From Narthecium ossifragum (lineage: Eukaryota > Streptophyta > Magnoliopsida > Dioscoreales > Nartheciaceae), in assembly GCA_963920575.1 (NCBI GenBank), contig OY986967.1, positions 15,308,061 through 15,372,060 of the forward strand: a stretch of 64,000 nucleotides of DNA, written 5' to 3'. Shown here one piece after another: positions 45,400-55,806 of the stretch. Position numbers and translations under genes: made by a program. The notes under the pieces are model-generated. The model had not been told where the DNA came from. It saw only the letters and a list, made by a program, of their open reading frames with translations, and did no database searches. The stretch's first letter is position 1; every line of letters begins with the position of its first letter.

Positions 45400-47539
45400 C
45401 TTACATCCTTCACATTAATAATAGTCTTAGCTGTAGGCATAAATGGACGACCCATCAAATAGGTAAATTTCTATCATTCAATGGTGCATCATCCATATCC
45501 AATATCACAAAATCAACAGGGATAATTAACTTATCAACTTGTACTAAGATGTCTTCTACAATGCCTAATGGATATTTAAATGAATGATCTGCAAGTTATA
45601 GGGACATAGTAGTAGCTTTTAATTCACCCACACATAACTGACGAAAAATAGAGTATGGCATCAAATTAACACTGGCTCCTAAATCAAGCATTGCCTCCCC
45701 TATTTTATATCACCAACATTAATACTAATGTTAAAACTTCCTGGATCCTTAAGCTTGGGTGGAAGCTTCCTTTGTAGCACCGCGCTTGCCGTTTTTGAAA
45801 TCATCACCTTTTCATGAGGTTCATACTTACGTTTATAAGTACATAGTTCCTTAAAGAACTTTGGAAAGGCTGGCATTTTCCTAATCACATCAAGCAATGG
45901 TAAGTTCACATTAACCAAGATAGAATATCATAAATTTCAGATTATGACTTATCCCTTTTGGCTTTCTTCAGGCGACCTGGAAAAGGAACTGGTGGCACTT
46001 ATGATGGAGGATTGTTGTGTTGAACCTCACGATTTGAAATTCCTCTCTTCTCATTCTCAGAACCAGATGTGGCCTTCGATGGCCTTTACGAGGGCTCCTC
46101 CCTCTCGCCTTCCTCAATTTTTTCATCACTAATGTCATCAGTAACTTTAGCATTAATCTTATTCTCAATTATTTTACCTGAACGAAGAACAATAACTACG
46201 CTGGCTTGCTCAGGTTGGCTTGGAAATTTCCCTAGAACATGGGCTCGAACAACATCTGCAATCTGTATTACTTGAACTTCCAACTTCCTAATGGAAGCTG
46301 CCATATTCTTCAATGCTGCTTCATGTTGAATAATTGCCGAATCCTGCCGTTCCATCTTTGAGTCTATTTTATGCATAAAAGCTAACATAGTCGCTTCCAA
46401 AGACAACTTAACATGTGGATTAGATTGATTAGCAGAAGGCATACTAGTATTAGCAGTATTTTTCCATGAAAAATTCGGATGCTCCCTCCAACCAGGATTG
46501 TAAGTATTTGCATACAGATCAAATCTAGGTCTCGAATTATAAGCATTCATCAAATTAGCTTGTTCTTGCCTATATTCAGGAAGTTTACTACCAGAAGGAT
46601 ATGAATCAAACTTATGACCAACAATATTGCAAATTGAACAAACCTCAATTGGTTATGCTTGTGTGGACATCATCGCGTCCATCTTCTTGTTGAGTGCTAG
46701 GATCTGCCTTGCCATGTCATCATTCTTGTTAAGCTCATAGATGTCTCTCGCCTTATTCCTCGTGTCTCTCTGCTGCGAGTTGGATCCTAGCATCTCATAA
46801 ATTTCATATGCCTCAAGTGGTGTCTTTTTGAACATCGCTCCACCTGCAGCATTATCTGGCATAGTCTGACAAGAAAGATTTAGTCCATCATAAAAATATT
46901 GCATCTGATTTTCTAAAGAGTAATTATGATGGGCACATTGCATCAAAAGCATTTTAAATCTATCCCATGCTTCATGGAATGGTTCTCTATCAGCTTGCTG
47001 AAAATTTGGAATTTGCCTCCTCAAGTTGGTAGTCATAGCATGGGAATAAAATTTGCTCACAAACTTGTTATTAATTGAATCCTAATTAGTGAGTGATCCA
47101 GGAGGCAATGACATCAAGCATCTCTTAGCTTTATCCTTTAGGGTATAAGGAAAACATCGCATCCTCATTTGATCTTCAGTAATGCCATCTAGAGGAAAAG
47201 TTTGAATAGTAGCATAATAATCTTTCACAAAAGTCAGTGCATTTTCAGAAAGTAAACCATGAAATTCACGAAGCATAGAAAAATGTACATTTTAAGTTCA
47301 TAATTCCTAGCCTCTGCGGGTAACGCGATGCATAAAGTTGAGGTAGAAATAGTAGGCCTCACATACTCCTCCAAAGGACATGCATTGTTATTAAGCTCCA
47401 TCTCCTCTTGCTCTTCTTCTTGAACTCCTAGACCTGATGTGGACAGGCTGTCTTTGTTGGATCCTTTCTTACTCCTAATTTGATCTACGTTATCGTTCAT
47501 GGGCAACAAGTGTTCTTTCCGTGATCGGCGACCTTGCAT
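45400..47539 (-). pseudogene. Athila/Tat-like gag-pro, broken
   Basis: Minus-strand pieces in order: the start near 47539; MRCFPYTLKDKAKRCLMSLPP (47082-47276); REPFHEAWDRFKMLLMQCAHH with YFYDGL (46653-47060); YANTYNPGWREHPNFSWK (46086-46553); and PAFPKFFKELCTYKRKYEP with LPPKLKDPGSF (45700-45918). Frame shifts and stops separate them. The architecture matches the gag-protease gene at 61542-64000. Confidence 0.78.
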
Positions 47540-47564
47540 TCATTACTAATAAACTATAATCAAA

Positions 47565-47585
47565 TCCCCGGCAACGGCGCCAAAA
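47565..47585 (-). promoter_or_regulatory. Athila/Tat-type primer binding site
   Basis: The minus strand reads TTTTGGCGCCGTTGCCGGGG, the hallmark downstream of the 5' LTR in this lineage, ending three bases from the LTR edge at 47589. Confidence 0.88.
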
Positions 47586-47685
47586 ACTTGATGAATAAAT
47601 TTTATATCTCACAAGTATACGAATCAATGCGATCAGTATAGCAGTAAGACCAGTATCATACCCACAGAGAGTTGTAGAGATTATT

Positions 47686-50158
47686 TGTGAGGACCTGTCC
47701 CTCTACCCCTGTGGCTCGTTGTAGACTGCAAGGGCAATTTGGTAAAATTGCGCCTTGTTGGTTTGTTTCACACCCGCGTGTGCACACACTGACCTTATTT
47801 GTGTTAGTGCTTGATTAGAATGGTTAGGTGGACCCGAGATCGGAAGATTCCAGCTCGGGCGTGCGGAAGCTTGCTTTTGGGCAGCTGACGGCCCGTGAGC
47901 AATCGATCGCTCCTAGGAGCGATCGATCGGACTCGTGAGCGAGTTGGTGGGTTGTTGACCCGTTCGGATTGATCCAAATGTTTTGGATCGATCAAGCCTG
48001 TCTCGGATCGATCGGACTTGGTGTTGGATCGATCCGGACTGGCTTTTCTTTCGCGAGCGATCGATCACTCCTTGGAGCGATCGATCGGACTCGGCGTCGA
48101 TGGCTTTTCTGCTTCGAGAGGACGGCCGCCGTTGGCCATCGCCCTCTCTTGTCAGAAGGGGAGGACTTTGCCTCCCCTCCTTCTCCTTTTTCCCCCTTCC
48201 CCCGGCTTTCCCTTCCCCTTTTCCCCCCTTTTCTTCCTCTTCTCCTCCTCTTTCTTCTCCTTTCTTCTTCTTTCTTTCTTCTTTCTTCCGCGGTTCTGTT
48301 TTTCCCCTGTTTCCGGCAGCCATCTTCTTCCCCTCCGTTCTCCCTCCTCCGGCCATCATTTTGGGTGTTATAAGGCTCCTTGGATCCGTGGCAACGAGAG
48401 GAAGATCCCTGAAGTAGTTTGGAACCTTGTTGCTGACCAGTTCGCGGGGAATCAGCCGAGGAGTGCGTTTCGGGTAGGTTTCTACCTACTGATGTTGTTT
48501 TTGGGTTTTCTCTAGATCTAGCAGTTGGATCTTATTGATCTTTGTCTTGTTGGATTCCTCATGCTTAGTAGAATTTCTGTTATAAATTTCATATGCATGA
48601 TTAATCTCGGATTTTCCGGTTTCTGCTGTTCTTGAAGAACAGTCGGCTTGCGGCGCGTTTTCCGGCCGGTACGTACATGATCTTGGGTTATGATGAACAT
48701 GAGAGTTATAGATCTTTGAATATACTCTCTAACCCAACTTATTTCATAATTTTCAGATTTTCCTACGATTTGGTATGAATTTATTACTGGAGGGCTGCGT
48801 TGCAGCAATTAACTGGTAAGTTAGTTTGATTAACGGTTTTGATTAGTGTTTTCCCGTTAATTCAACCGTTGGATGATTATGGATTTTAGATAGGTTGATC
48901 CTCCTATGTAGATCTACAGATGGCTAAGTTGGATCTTGAATCCGACGTGGTTTGGACGTCGGATCGACGGGATCAATTAGCCTCTAAGTAGAGGTTTTGG
49001 GTGTTTTGAATATAATATTATATTTTGGATTATAATATTATATTGTGTACTGTTTATCATCGTTTTCGGGGTTGGTTCCCGTTTCAGGAGTCTGCGGTCG
49101 ATGGTCGCGGTACCGTCGTAATGCCAGGACCCGCTGAGGATCGGCTGGCAGCGGTCGGTAGTACCGCTGCAGCGATCCGGTTGACTTGTATGCTATTCTT
49201 AACACATTGTTGCATGCCTATCTCCTGTTTGTGTATGTCATAGCATGCATTCTCTGTTGTGCGTTAGTTGCATTGGTTAGGGCGTGGGTGATCTGTGGGT
49301 CGCCGTCCTGAGGCTGGAAGCTTGGACTTAGCCCTAGGACCGAGGTTGGGTAGTTTGGAGCCGGTTTGAATTGTAGTGTTCAGTCAAACTTGATGATAGG
49401 CCTAGATGACTGGTGCACTTGTTGCTTGATGATTGTAGAGGTCGTGTCGGCCTCGAGTCGGATCTGAGGTGTAGCCGGTGTCCGGTGTTCTTAGACTCTT
49501 GAGTAGAGGAGTTGCCTACTCAGTGGTGTCTCTTCCCACCAAACAGTGTTCTGTGTCCTGTTGAGAGTCAGCAGTGTTGTTTCTTGCTACTGAGTGTGAC
49601 CTGACATGTGACCAGCCCGGCTGGAAGATCATGATCGTGGGCCTCAGGGACACGGGGTGGGGTTATGGGACCCCTGTATACACCCAGGTTCTACTTGAGG
49701 GCGACACTGTTGCGTTTCCCTCTTCCTTCTGTGTGTCGTAGTGTAGAACCCTACTGAGCTTTATGCTCACTCCTACCCGGGCTGCGTTTTGCAGGTACAG
49801 GCGTCAGTTCTTCTTTTGTGGCCCCTACCGGGCAGTTGGTCGGCGGCGCCTGGTGATCTTTGAGAGGTGACGAGCTTTACTGCTTTTATACCTTATGTTA
49901 GTTAGTCTCCTACGGGAGTAATGTTGTATTTGGATCTTTCCCTCTCCGAGGATATGTATATTAAATACTTTTTGGGTTTGTAATCTGTGATTCGAGATTT
50001 CATTAAATTAATGTCTTTTAAATGAGGGTGATTTTGGTAAATTGTTAGGGAGACCAATAGGTTAGAGGGAACCCTCGCCAGCTTTGTTTTCCGCGTTTCG
50101 TTAGGTTCTGGTTCGCGTCACCCGGCCCGGTTGGGCTTTCGCGGGTCGGGGCGCGACA
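47686..50158 (+). mobile_element. Solo gypsy LTR (same family as 6650-12849)
   Basis: 2473 bp, TGTGAGGACCTG...GGGGCGCGACA, with perfect target duplication TTATT (47681-47685, 50159-50163), inserted in the LTR of the element above. Palindromes GGATCGATCC and GAGCGATCGATC lie at 47900-48095. CAAGTAGAACC-type sequence near 49695 provides the empty site for the hAT insertion. The pyrimidine-rich frames at 47913-48515 are LTR sequence. Confidence 0.92.
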
Positions 50159-50504
50159 TTATTAGACTAAAACGCTAAAGAACATAGAAGAAAGAAAATA
50201 AGGAAGGGAAAGTAAGAAATATGAAGTATCGAAAATAGAAGATCTAATAACGAAGTAAGAAATCGATGGAAATATGATGGATGAATACTATGGTTTCGAT
50301 TTCACCATAACATCCTCATTCTATGCATTGAATCAAGAAAATCTCAATTTAATTCCAAGGGCTCGTTCTTCCATTATGATGATCCGTTTGATCGCGGTCT
50401 TCACCAAGTACCCTCAATTAACCCTTGCTAATGAACCCATAACTAAGTGTTAATCAAGAATCCATTAAGCTCTGAAGAACAATTATGAACCAAGAGTTTG
50501 TTGG

Positions 50505-51537
50505 TTCAGGATCCACGAGCTAACCACTCTTACCAAAACTCTGGAGTGATAGTAGGGGGGCCCATATTGCCTTTACCATAGAGCCGCGATCGATTCGACG
50601 AATCGACCGCCAGCACTACTGGCAACACAGACACGTTGCCCGGGTCGGGCCTACAACCCACCCCATCCTGGGCCTCTACATCCCACACAACAAGGCCGAA
50701 CACAGGGGGTTGCTGCCTGGGCCTGCAACCTGGTCCGCAACCATGCTTTGGGCCTCTACAACCCACTCGGTAGGCCTGCAACCAAGGCCTGCAGTGCCTA
50801 CGGCAAACAGACCTCCTCCCGATCTCTCTCTCTCGATTGGGAAAGAGGAAAACGCTAAATAAAAAGAACGGGGGAGGTACCCTCTCGACCTCATCACGAT
50901 CTCTCTCTCTCCAGTCACCCTCTCGACTCCTCGAAAAGGAATGGGGTGTATGATCGGAAGGGCCAAGGGGTCGGAGGGGGGAAGCGGGGAGGTTAGGGAG
51001 TCCTCTGGCGTTGACGAAGTGGAGGATCTTGCACAAAAATTCTCTTTCAAAACAGCTGTCGCAGGAACCCCACAACATCGTGGGCCACACCCCCTCCCCG
51101 TGAATGACATCCACAACATTGTCGACTCCTATGCGAAGGACTTGCACTGCCCTCGATATGCCCGGTGGACGTTGTCAACGTTGATCGATCTCAAATCGAG
51201 CGCTTCACCGCCGCCGTCGGGGCGGATCATGAAGGCTATTTGGATAGAGGGTTTTTGGAGGTGGAGAGGAAAAGTACAATGAGCACCAGTGGTTGGGGAG
51301 GCTCGGTGGCTATCACTAGCGGTAGGGTTTTCTCGGAGACAGTGTGCTCGCGCATAGGGTCAGGGGGGGTGACGAGTGGAGGAGAAGTGGTGAAAAGAGA
51401 GAGGCGGTTGGCGATAGGGGAGTGGATTGGCGAACGGGATGATTAGGTGGGGAGAAGGATTTTTGGCCACGCAGGACCACACGAAAGCCTCCATGTAGGA
51501 CAAATGGGTGCTAGTAGGATGCCAGTAGGATAACAGA
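50505..51537. other. Unidentified GC-rich segment
   Basis: It lies between a gypsy LTR and a copia LTR. Both strands are open over several hundred bases (50530-51147 minus, 50941-51446 plus) with no recognised domain; possibly captured genomic DNA. Confidence 0.35.
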
Positions 51538-52794
51538 TGTTTCACTTATAACCATGCTATTTATATAAAGATGATAAATCAATAATATAGTGCCGAAACA
51601 AATCATACCTTCTGTCATCGTGTATATAATACGATGACTCCGTTCACCGTTGTCTTCACTACACCGCCTACTCAAGACGGTAGTCTGGACTGATCTTCTC
51701 TCTCTTAATCTTACTCTCCAATTCTTATGCTTAAGGATGATAGGGATCCTATAGGCTTAAAACCGTGAGCAGAGAAAGGGACCAAGGCCTCATATATATA
51801 GCAATTAAATAATCCAACTATTAAAGGACTAGAACTCTAATTGAGGTAAAACTCCATCATTTGAGTGGGAATAGGACTCTGATTAATTATACTCTTTTAT
51901 TAGAATCAGGACTTGACTTAAGAGTAAAACCTAATCAAGTTATAATTAGACCACATCAAGGAGTTAAATCCAACATTCTCTCACTTGGTCTATAGTATGT
52001 CTTGAATATAACTCTTAACCTTTCTTTTGAAAAACACTATCAAACTAATATTTAAAAATAATAGTCCTGATTCAAAATTTGAAAAAAGACTTTATGGATG
52101 CACATCCAATTTTAAAAACAATGCCCAATTATCTATCCCATTCAAAACCTTTATACCTTGATTAATCAAAAACTATTAATGTGGATCAAGGCGGTCATAC
52201 TTCCCTTAATTAATTGACATATTTCCTTCCATGTACCACAACATCCATAACCTTCACTTAACCCAGTCTTAAGTAATGGAGTACATAGGCTACCAATAAC
52301 TATAATGCCTATGAAAACGGTCTCCTGTAATGTCATCTAAATATGACCCTTCTTTTAACTATAAGCATGACAAAAGTCAACTATAATGTATATACAAGCA
52401 TGAATAAACATAAGGTAAAGTTGTCATAGTATTTAAATGAGATCTCAAATAAATGTCTATTACATACTAAATATCCCATCGGAAAATGCCATGCTTTTAA
52501 CATACTCATGGAAAATCTTGGGCAATAAACCTTTTGTCAAGGGATTAGCCAACATACAAGTAGTACTCATAGAAACAATAGACACTTGAGGTCTACTTAT
52601 TCTATCATTAACAGTAAGAAATTTAATATCAATGTGCTTATTCGCATTGGTAGCCTTGCTGTTATTGCAGAAGGAAACTGCTGCAGAATTGTCACAATAA
52701 ATCTGAAGGGGTCTGCATTTAGAATCCATAACTTGAAGTCTTGAAATAAACTTTCTCAACCATTGCCCATGTGAGGAGGCCTCAAAGCAACTCA
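51538..52794 (-). mobile_element. Ty1/copia fragment: RNase H end and 3' LTR
   Basis: Minus-oriented LTR 51538-51975 (TGTTGGATTTAAC start), preceded by ACCAAGTGAGAGAA, a typical copia polypurine/linker stretch, and by the end of pol. The LTR resembles 33048-33497. The pol side is cut at 52795 by TR-GAG copy B. Confidence 0.8.
52460..52794 (-). pseudogene. Copia RNase H C-terminal fragment
   Basis: About 111 residues with IYCDNSAAV, NKHIDIKFL and ANPLTKGLLPK, the standard conserved motifs of the copia RNase H domain (the usual ADPLTKG has D to N). The 5' part of pol is missing. Confidence 0.88.
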
Positions 52795-52914
52795 TGTTAG
52801 TCCTAATATTGTTTTGATGATATCAATATATGCTTGATGATAAAACATTGGTTTAATATTAATATCCCTTAATTTGGAAAGCATTAAAATCATATTTAAT
52901 GTGTTTTTATACTG

Positions 52915-53282
52915 ACGGTCGATGCAAGGATGGACCACGGGAGCTGTTCATGGGAAAATAGGCTGACGGTCGATGGACCGATCGACCGTGGGCTATGTGA
53001 CCATGTCTTGGAGGTACGACGGTCAAACGAGGTATCAACCCTGAGAAGCAGTTTTTACAACAGAGCCTGACGGTCGATGTCACGGACGATGTCACGGTCA
53101 CCCGTGAAGCTTGACAGTCGATACGTGGATCGACCGTGGCTCAAGAAGAACATCACGGACGATGTCACGGACGATGCGACGGTCGACCGCCAGTCAGGAA
53201 AAGAGCCGTTAAAGAGCCGTTGCATGAGCTCAAAATAGCCGCTAGGAGATTATTTGGAGGGCTTTGGAGCTCAGCTATAAAA
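52915..53282 (+). promoter_or_regulatory. CGGTCGATG / CGGTCGACC array and TATA box
   Basis: Array 52915-53195 of ACGGTCGA, GATCGACCGTG and related units; CTATAAAAG at 53274-53282, about 79 bp downstream. Confidence 0.6.
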
Positions 53283-53765
53283 GAGAAGTTACAGCAAACT
53301 TGCGTATGACTCAGGGGGCGCTAAGGAAATATTGTAATAATATTCTAGCAAGTTTCTATCTTTTTATTTGTGAGCTAAACCTTTGTAAAACTACTTCAAG
53401 TGTGAAGTAGATTTTGAGAGAAATATCCAAGAGAGAGCTTGGAGAGATTGTAAGGTTGCCAAGCACCCGTAAGCTTGGTGGATGTGTTGCCAAGCACTTG
53501 GAAGCTTGGTGGACAACTTGTAAGAGGTCTTGCAAGTAGTGGGACCTCAAGGAGGCCCTTGAGTGAAGTGGACGTAGGCAAGGTTGGCCGAACCACTATA
53601 AAATTTCTGGTGCAATCTCTCTAACTCTAATCACTTATCCTTGCTTTAATATATTTTCTGCTCTTATCATTTGCAAGCATATGATTTAATTAGACTCCTA
53701 TTTAGATTTCCACAATTGATTTTATTGTACTAAGCCTAAGATAAACCCCCCTCTTAGACCTTCAA

Positions 53766-53778
53766 TTGGTATCAGAGC
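53766..53778 (+). promoter_or_regulatory. Primer binding site for tRNA-iMet
   Basis: TTGGTATCAGAGC directly follows the LTR end (53764). Confidence 0.92.
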
Positions 53779-53807
53779 TAAGTCTCTATTTTTGTGGTGT
53801 AACATCC

Positions 53808-54848
53808 CTTAGAGGATCTACCAATAGGCCACCCTACTTTAATGGATCTAACTATACCTATTGGAAGACTAAAATGGAAATTTTTATACAATCCATGGAC
53901 TATGATGCATCGATGATAGTAGAAGATGGAGATTCTATCCCTTTAATGATCATTGAGGGAAAAGAAGTACCAAAAGCTAAGAGTGAATATACTCCTAGTG
54001 ATTTTAGAAAACTTCAAGTAAATGCTAAGGGTAAAAACTTTCTATTTTGGGCCCTTAGCCTTGATGAATTTAATAGAATTTTGGCATGTAAAATGACTAA
54101 GGAAATATGTGAAAAACTTGAAGTTACCTATGTGGGAAGCTTTGGAGTTAAGGAGTCTAAGATTAGCATGTTTGTTAATGATTATGAGTTATTCTTTATG
54201 AAGGATGATGACAATATAAATAAAATGTTTACTCGCTTTACCGTTATTATAAATGTTCTTGATTCTCTTGGTAAAAGTTATACTAATGATAAGCTGGTAA
54301 GAAAGATGCTTAGGTATCTACCTAAGACATGGGATCCCAAGGTGACAGTAATCGAAGAAGCTAAAGATTTAACCAAGTTGTTCCTTGATGAGCTCATGGG
54401 TTCTCTCATGACCTATGAGATGAACATGGAGAGGACCAATGATGGAGAAAGGAAGAAAAAGAAGACCATTGCTCTTAAGTCAACATACAAGGATTCATCT
54501 GACTCAAGCGATGAAGATGATGATCAGGAGATGCAAAAGATCACAAGAAGAATCCAACGAATCATCAAGCATCAAGGAAAGAAAAACCCCAAAGGTGAAA
54601 AAGGAAACTCCTCTTATTACTTAAATAAAATTACTTGTTATGAGTGTAGGAAGCCCGGATATTACATGTCCGATTGTCCAAAGCTCAAGAAATCTTCAAA
54701 GAAGAAGAAGAAGGCCAAGGAAGAAAGTGACTTGAGCTCCACCTCTGAAGAAGAAGAAGAAGAAGAAACTACAAATCTTTGTTTAACCGCATTCGGAGAA
54801 AAAGAAAATAAAATTGACAAGTGGAGGTTCAAGGTATTTGAAGGATGA
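53808..54848 (+). CDS. Copia-type gag protein of TR-GAG copy B
   Basis: Open frame of about 350 codons to TGA at 54846-54848. Starts GSTNRPPYFNG, then a gag-polypeptide (UBN2-like) region (YWKTKMEIFIQSMDYD, KEICEKLEVTYVG, VNDYELFFM, RKMLRYLPKTWDPKV), then CYECRKPGYYMSDC, a zinc knuckle in which the His is Tyr, and an acidic Ser/Glu tail. No ATG precedes the conserved start; the first in frame is at 53874 within the domain. No protease or later pol domain follows, as in copy A. It would act as a capsid-like protein if made, but the missing start and His-to-Tyr change suggest decay. Confidence 0.75.
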   Translation, partial: LRGSTNRPPYFNGSNYTYWKTKMEIFIQSMDYDASMIVEDGDSIPLMIIEGKEVPKAKSEYTPSDFRKLQVNAKGKNFLFWALSLDEFNRILACKMTKEICEKLEVTYVGSFGVKESKISMFVNDYELFFMKDDDNINKMFTRFTVIINVLDSLGKSYTNDKLVRKMLRYLPKTWDPKVTVIEEAKDLTKLFLDELMGSLMTYEMNMERTNDGERKKKKTIALKSTYKDSSDSSDEDDDQEMQKITRRIQRIIKHQGKKNPKGEKGNSSYYLNKITCYECRKPGYYMSDCPKLKKSSKKKKKAKEESDLSSTSEEEEEEETTNLCLTAFGEKENKIDKWRFKVFEG

Positions 54849-55159
54849 TAACAATTTACTATTAAAGGTAATGGAGGTATACTTTAATTTTTTATATATA
54901 TCTCCTCCATTATATCTTGTTATTCCATTTTTGTTATTTCATGCTTTAAAATGGTTTAAGAAAGTCTTTATTTTAAGAACTGATTACTTTTCATGACTTT
55001 GAATTGTATATCTTCTTTTGGTATCTTGGTTGATAAAAATTTAAACCTTCAATTCTGATTTTAGAACTTTCTTTTGTTAGAAATTTTTATGGTTTTAAGT
55101 GATTCTTCTTCCCCCTCTACTAATTCTTTTTTACGATGTCAAAGGGGGAGAAATATTGT

Positions 55160-55806
55160 GTTGGTATCTTGGCTTTTTACATATTTATCCTTCAAAAGTT
55201 TCTAAATATCATAATTACCCTTACATTTTTTCAGTTTACTAATGTACCCATGAAAACTTTAGAAAAGGGTTAATCTGCCCCTTGGGTTACTTGCCGGCGA
55301 ATCATCATGGAATATTCTTAACGCTGTTAACGGCGGCAGCTAAAAAGACGGTACTACCCCTGTTAATATGCCCCTCACAGTCACCCTCTCCACCATCGAC
55401 CTCGACCTACGCCCCTCGCAGTCACCCTCTCCGGCGTCGGGATCACCGATCAGACCTCCGGGATCGATTCCCCAGGTCCTCACGACCCTATCGGTGCTGG
55501 TCTCGACCTCCGGTGACCTTCTTCCACTGTCGATCCATCATCAACATTTCTTAGCCACAACCGTTGGACTGCCTCTTCCAGCGCCGCCGAGCTTATCCAC
55601 AACCCTATGTCATATATCATCAACCCTATGTGGATTAAGATCAGATATCGACAAGTTTTAAGGATCAAAATTCAAAACCCATTGGAAACTCATGTTGGTC
55701 ATCAAAAACAGGGCAACAACGCCCAGGTCTTTCATGTTGGTCATCAAAAACAGGGCAGCAATGCCCAGCTCTTTCATGTTGGTTGTCAAAAACAGGGGAG
55801 CAACGC
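55160..55806 (+). other. Truncated Mutator-like or captured segment
   Basis: Begins with CTTTTTACATATTTATCC followed by AT-rich repeat-like text, similar in style to plant MULE terminal repeats, then a GC-rich coding-like stretch (55370-55650). No matching right terminal repeat was found. Confidence 0.4.
55689..55806 (+). repeat. Three 42-bp tandem repeats
   Basis: Units start with CATGTTGGTCATCAAAAACA at about 55691, 55733 and 55775, and end before the LTR at 55807. Confidence 0.82.

Larger units (their letters stand above)
44650..50500 (-). mobile_element. Decayed Athila/Tat-like gypsy element, minus strand
   Basis: Matching LTR parts are 44650-45083 and 47589-47685 plus 50164-50500, the latter split by a solo LTR. 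The Tat/Athila primer site lies at 47565-47585, and a broken gag with a protease-proximal piece between. No reverse transcriptase or integrase is visible. Both LTR parts correspond to only the last 430 bp or so of the longer LTR at 38351-39814. Confidence 0.72.
52795..55160 (+). mobile_element. Gag-only copia element (TR-GAG type), copy B, 3'-truncated
   Basis: LTR 52795-53764 (TGTTAGTCCTAAT...GACCTTCA, 970 bp), a perfect primer site, one gag frame, and an AAAGGGGGAGAAA stretch near 55141 corresponding to 18675 in copy A. The distal part and the 3' LTR are lost where a TTTTTACATATTTA sequence starts. Confidence 0.83.

Noticed and set aside
53766..53807. Start of the copy B gag at 53766
   Set aside because: The codon there is TTG and lies in the tRNA primer site; it is not a likely start.
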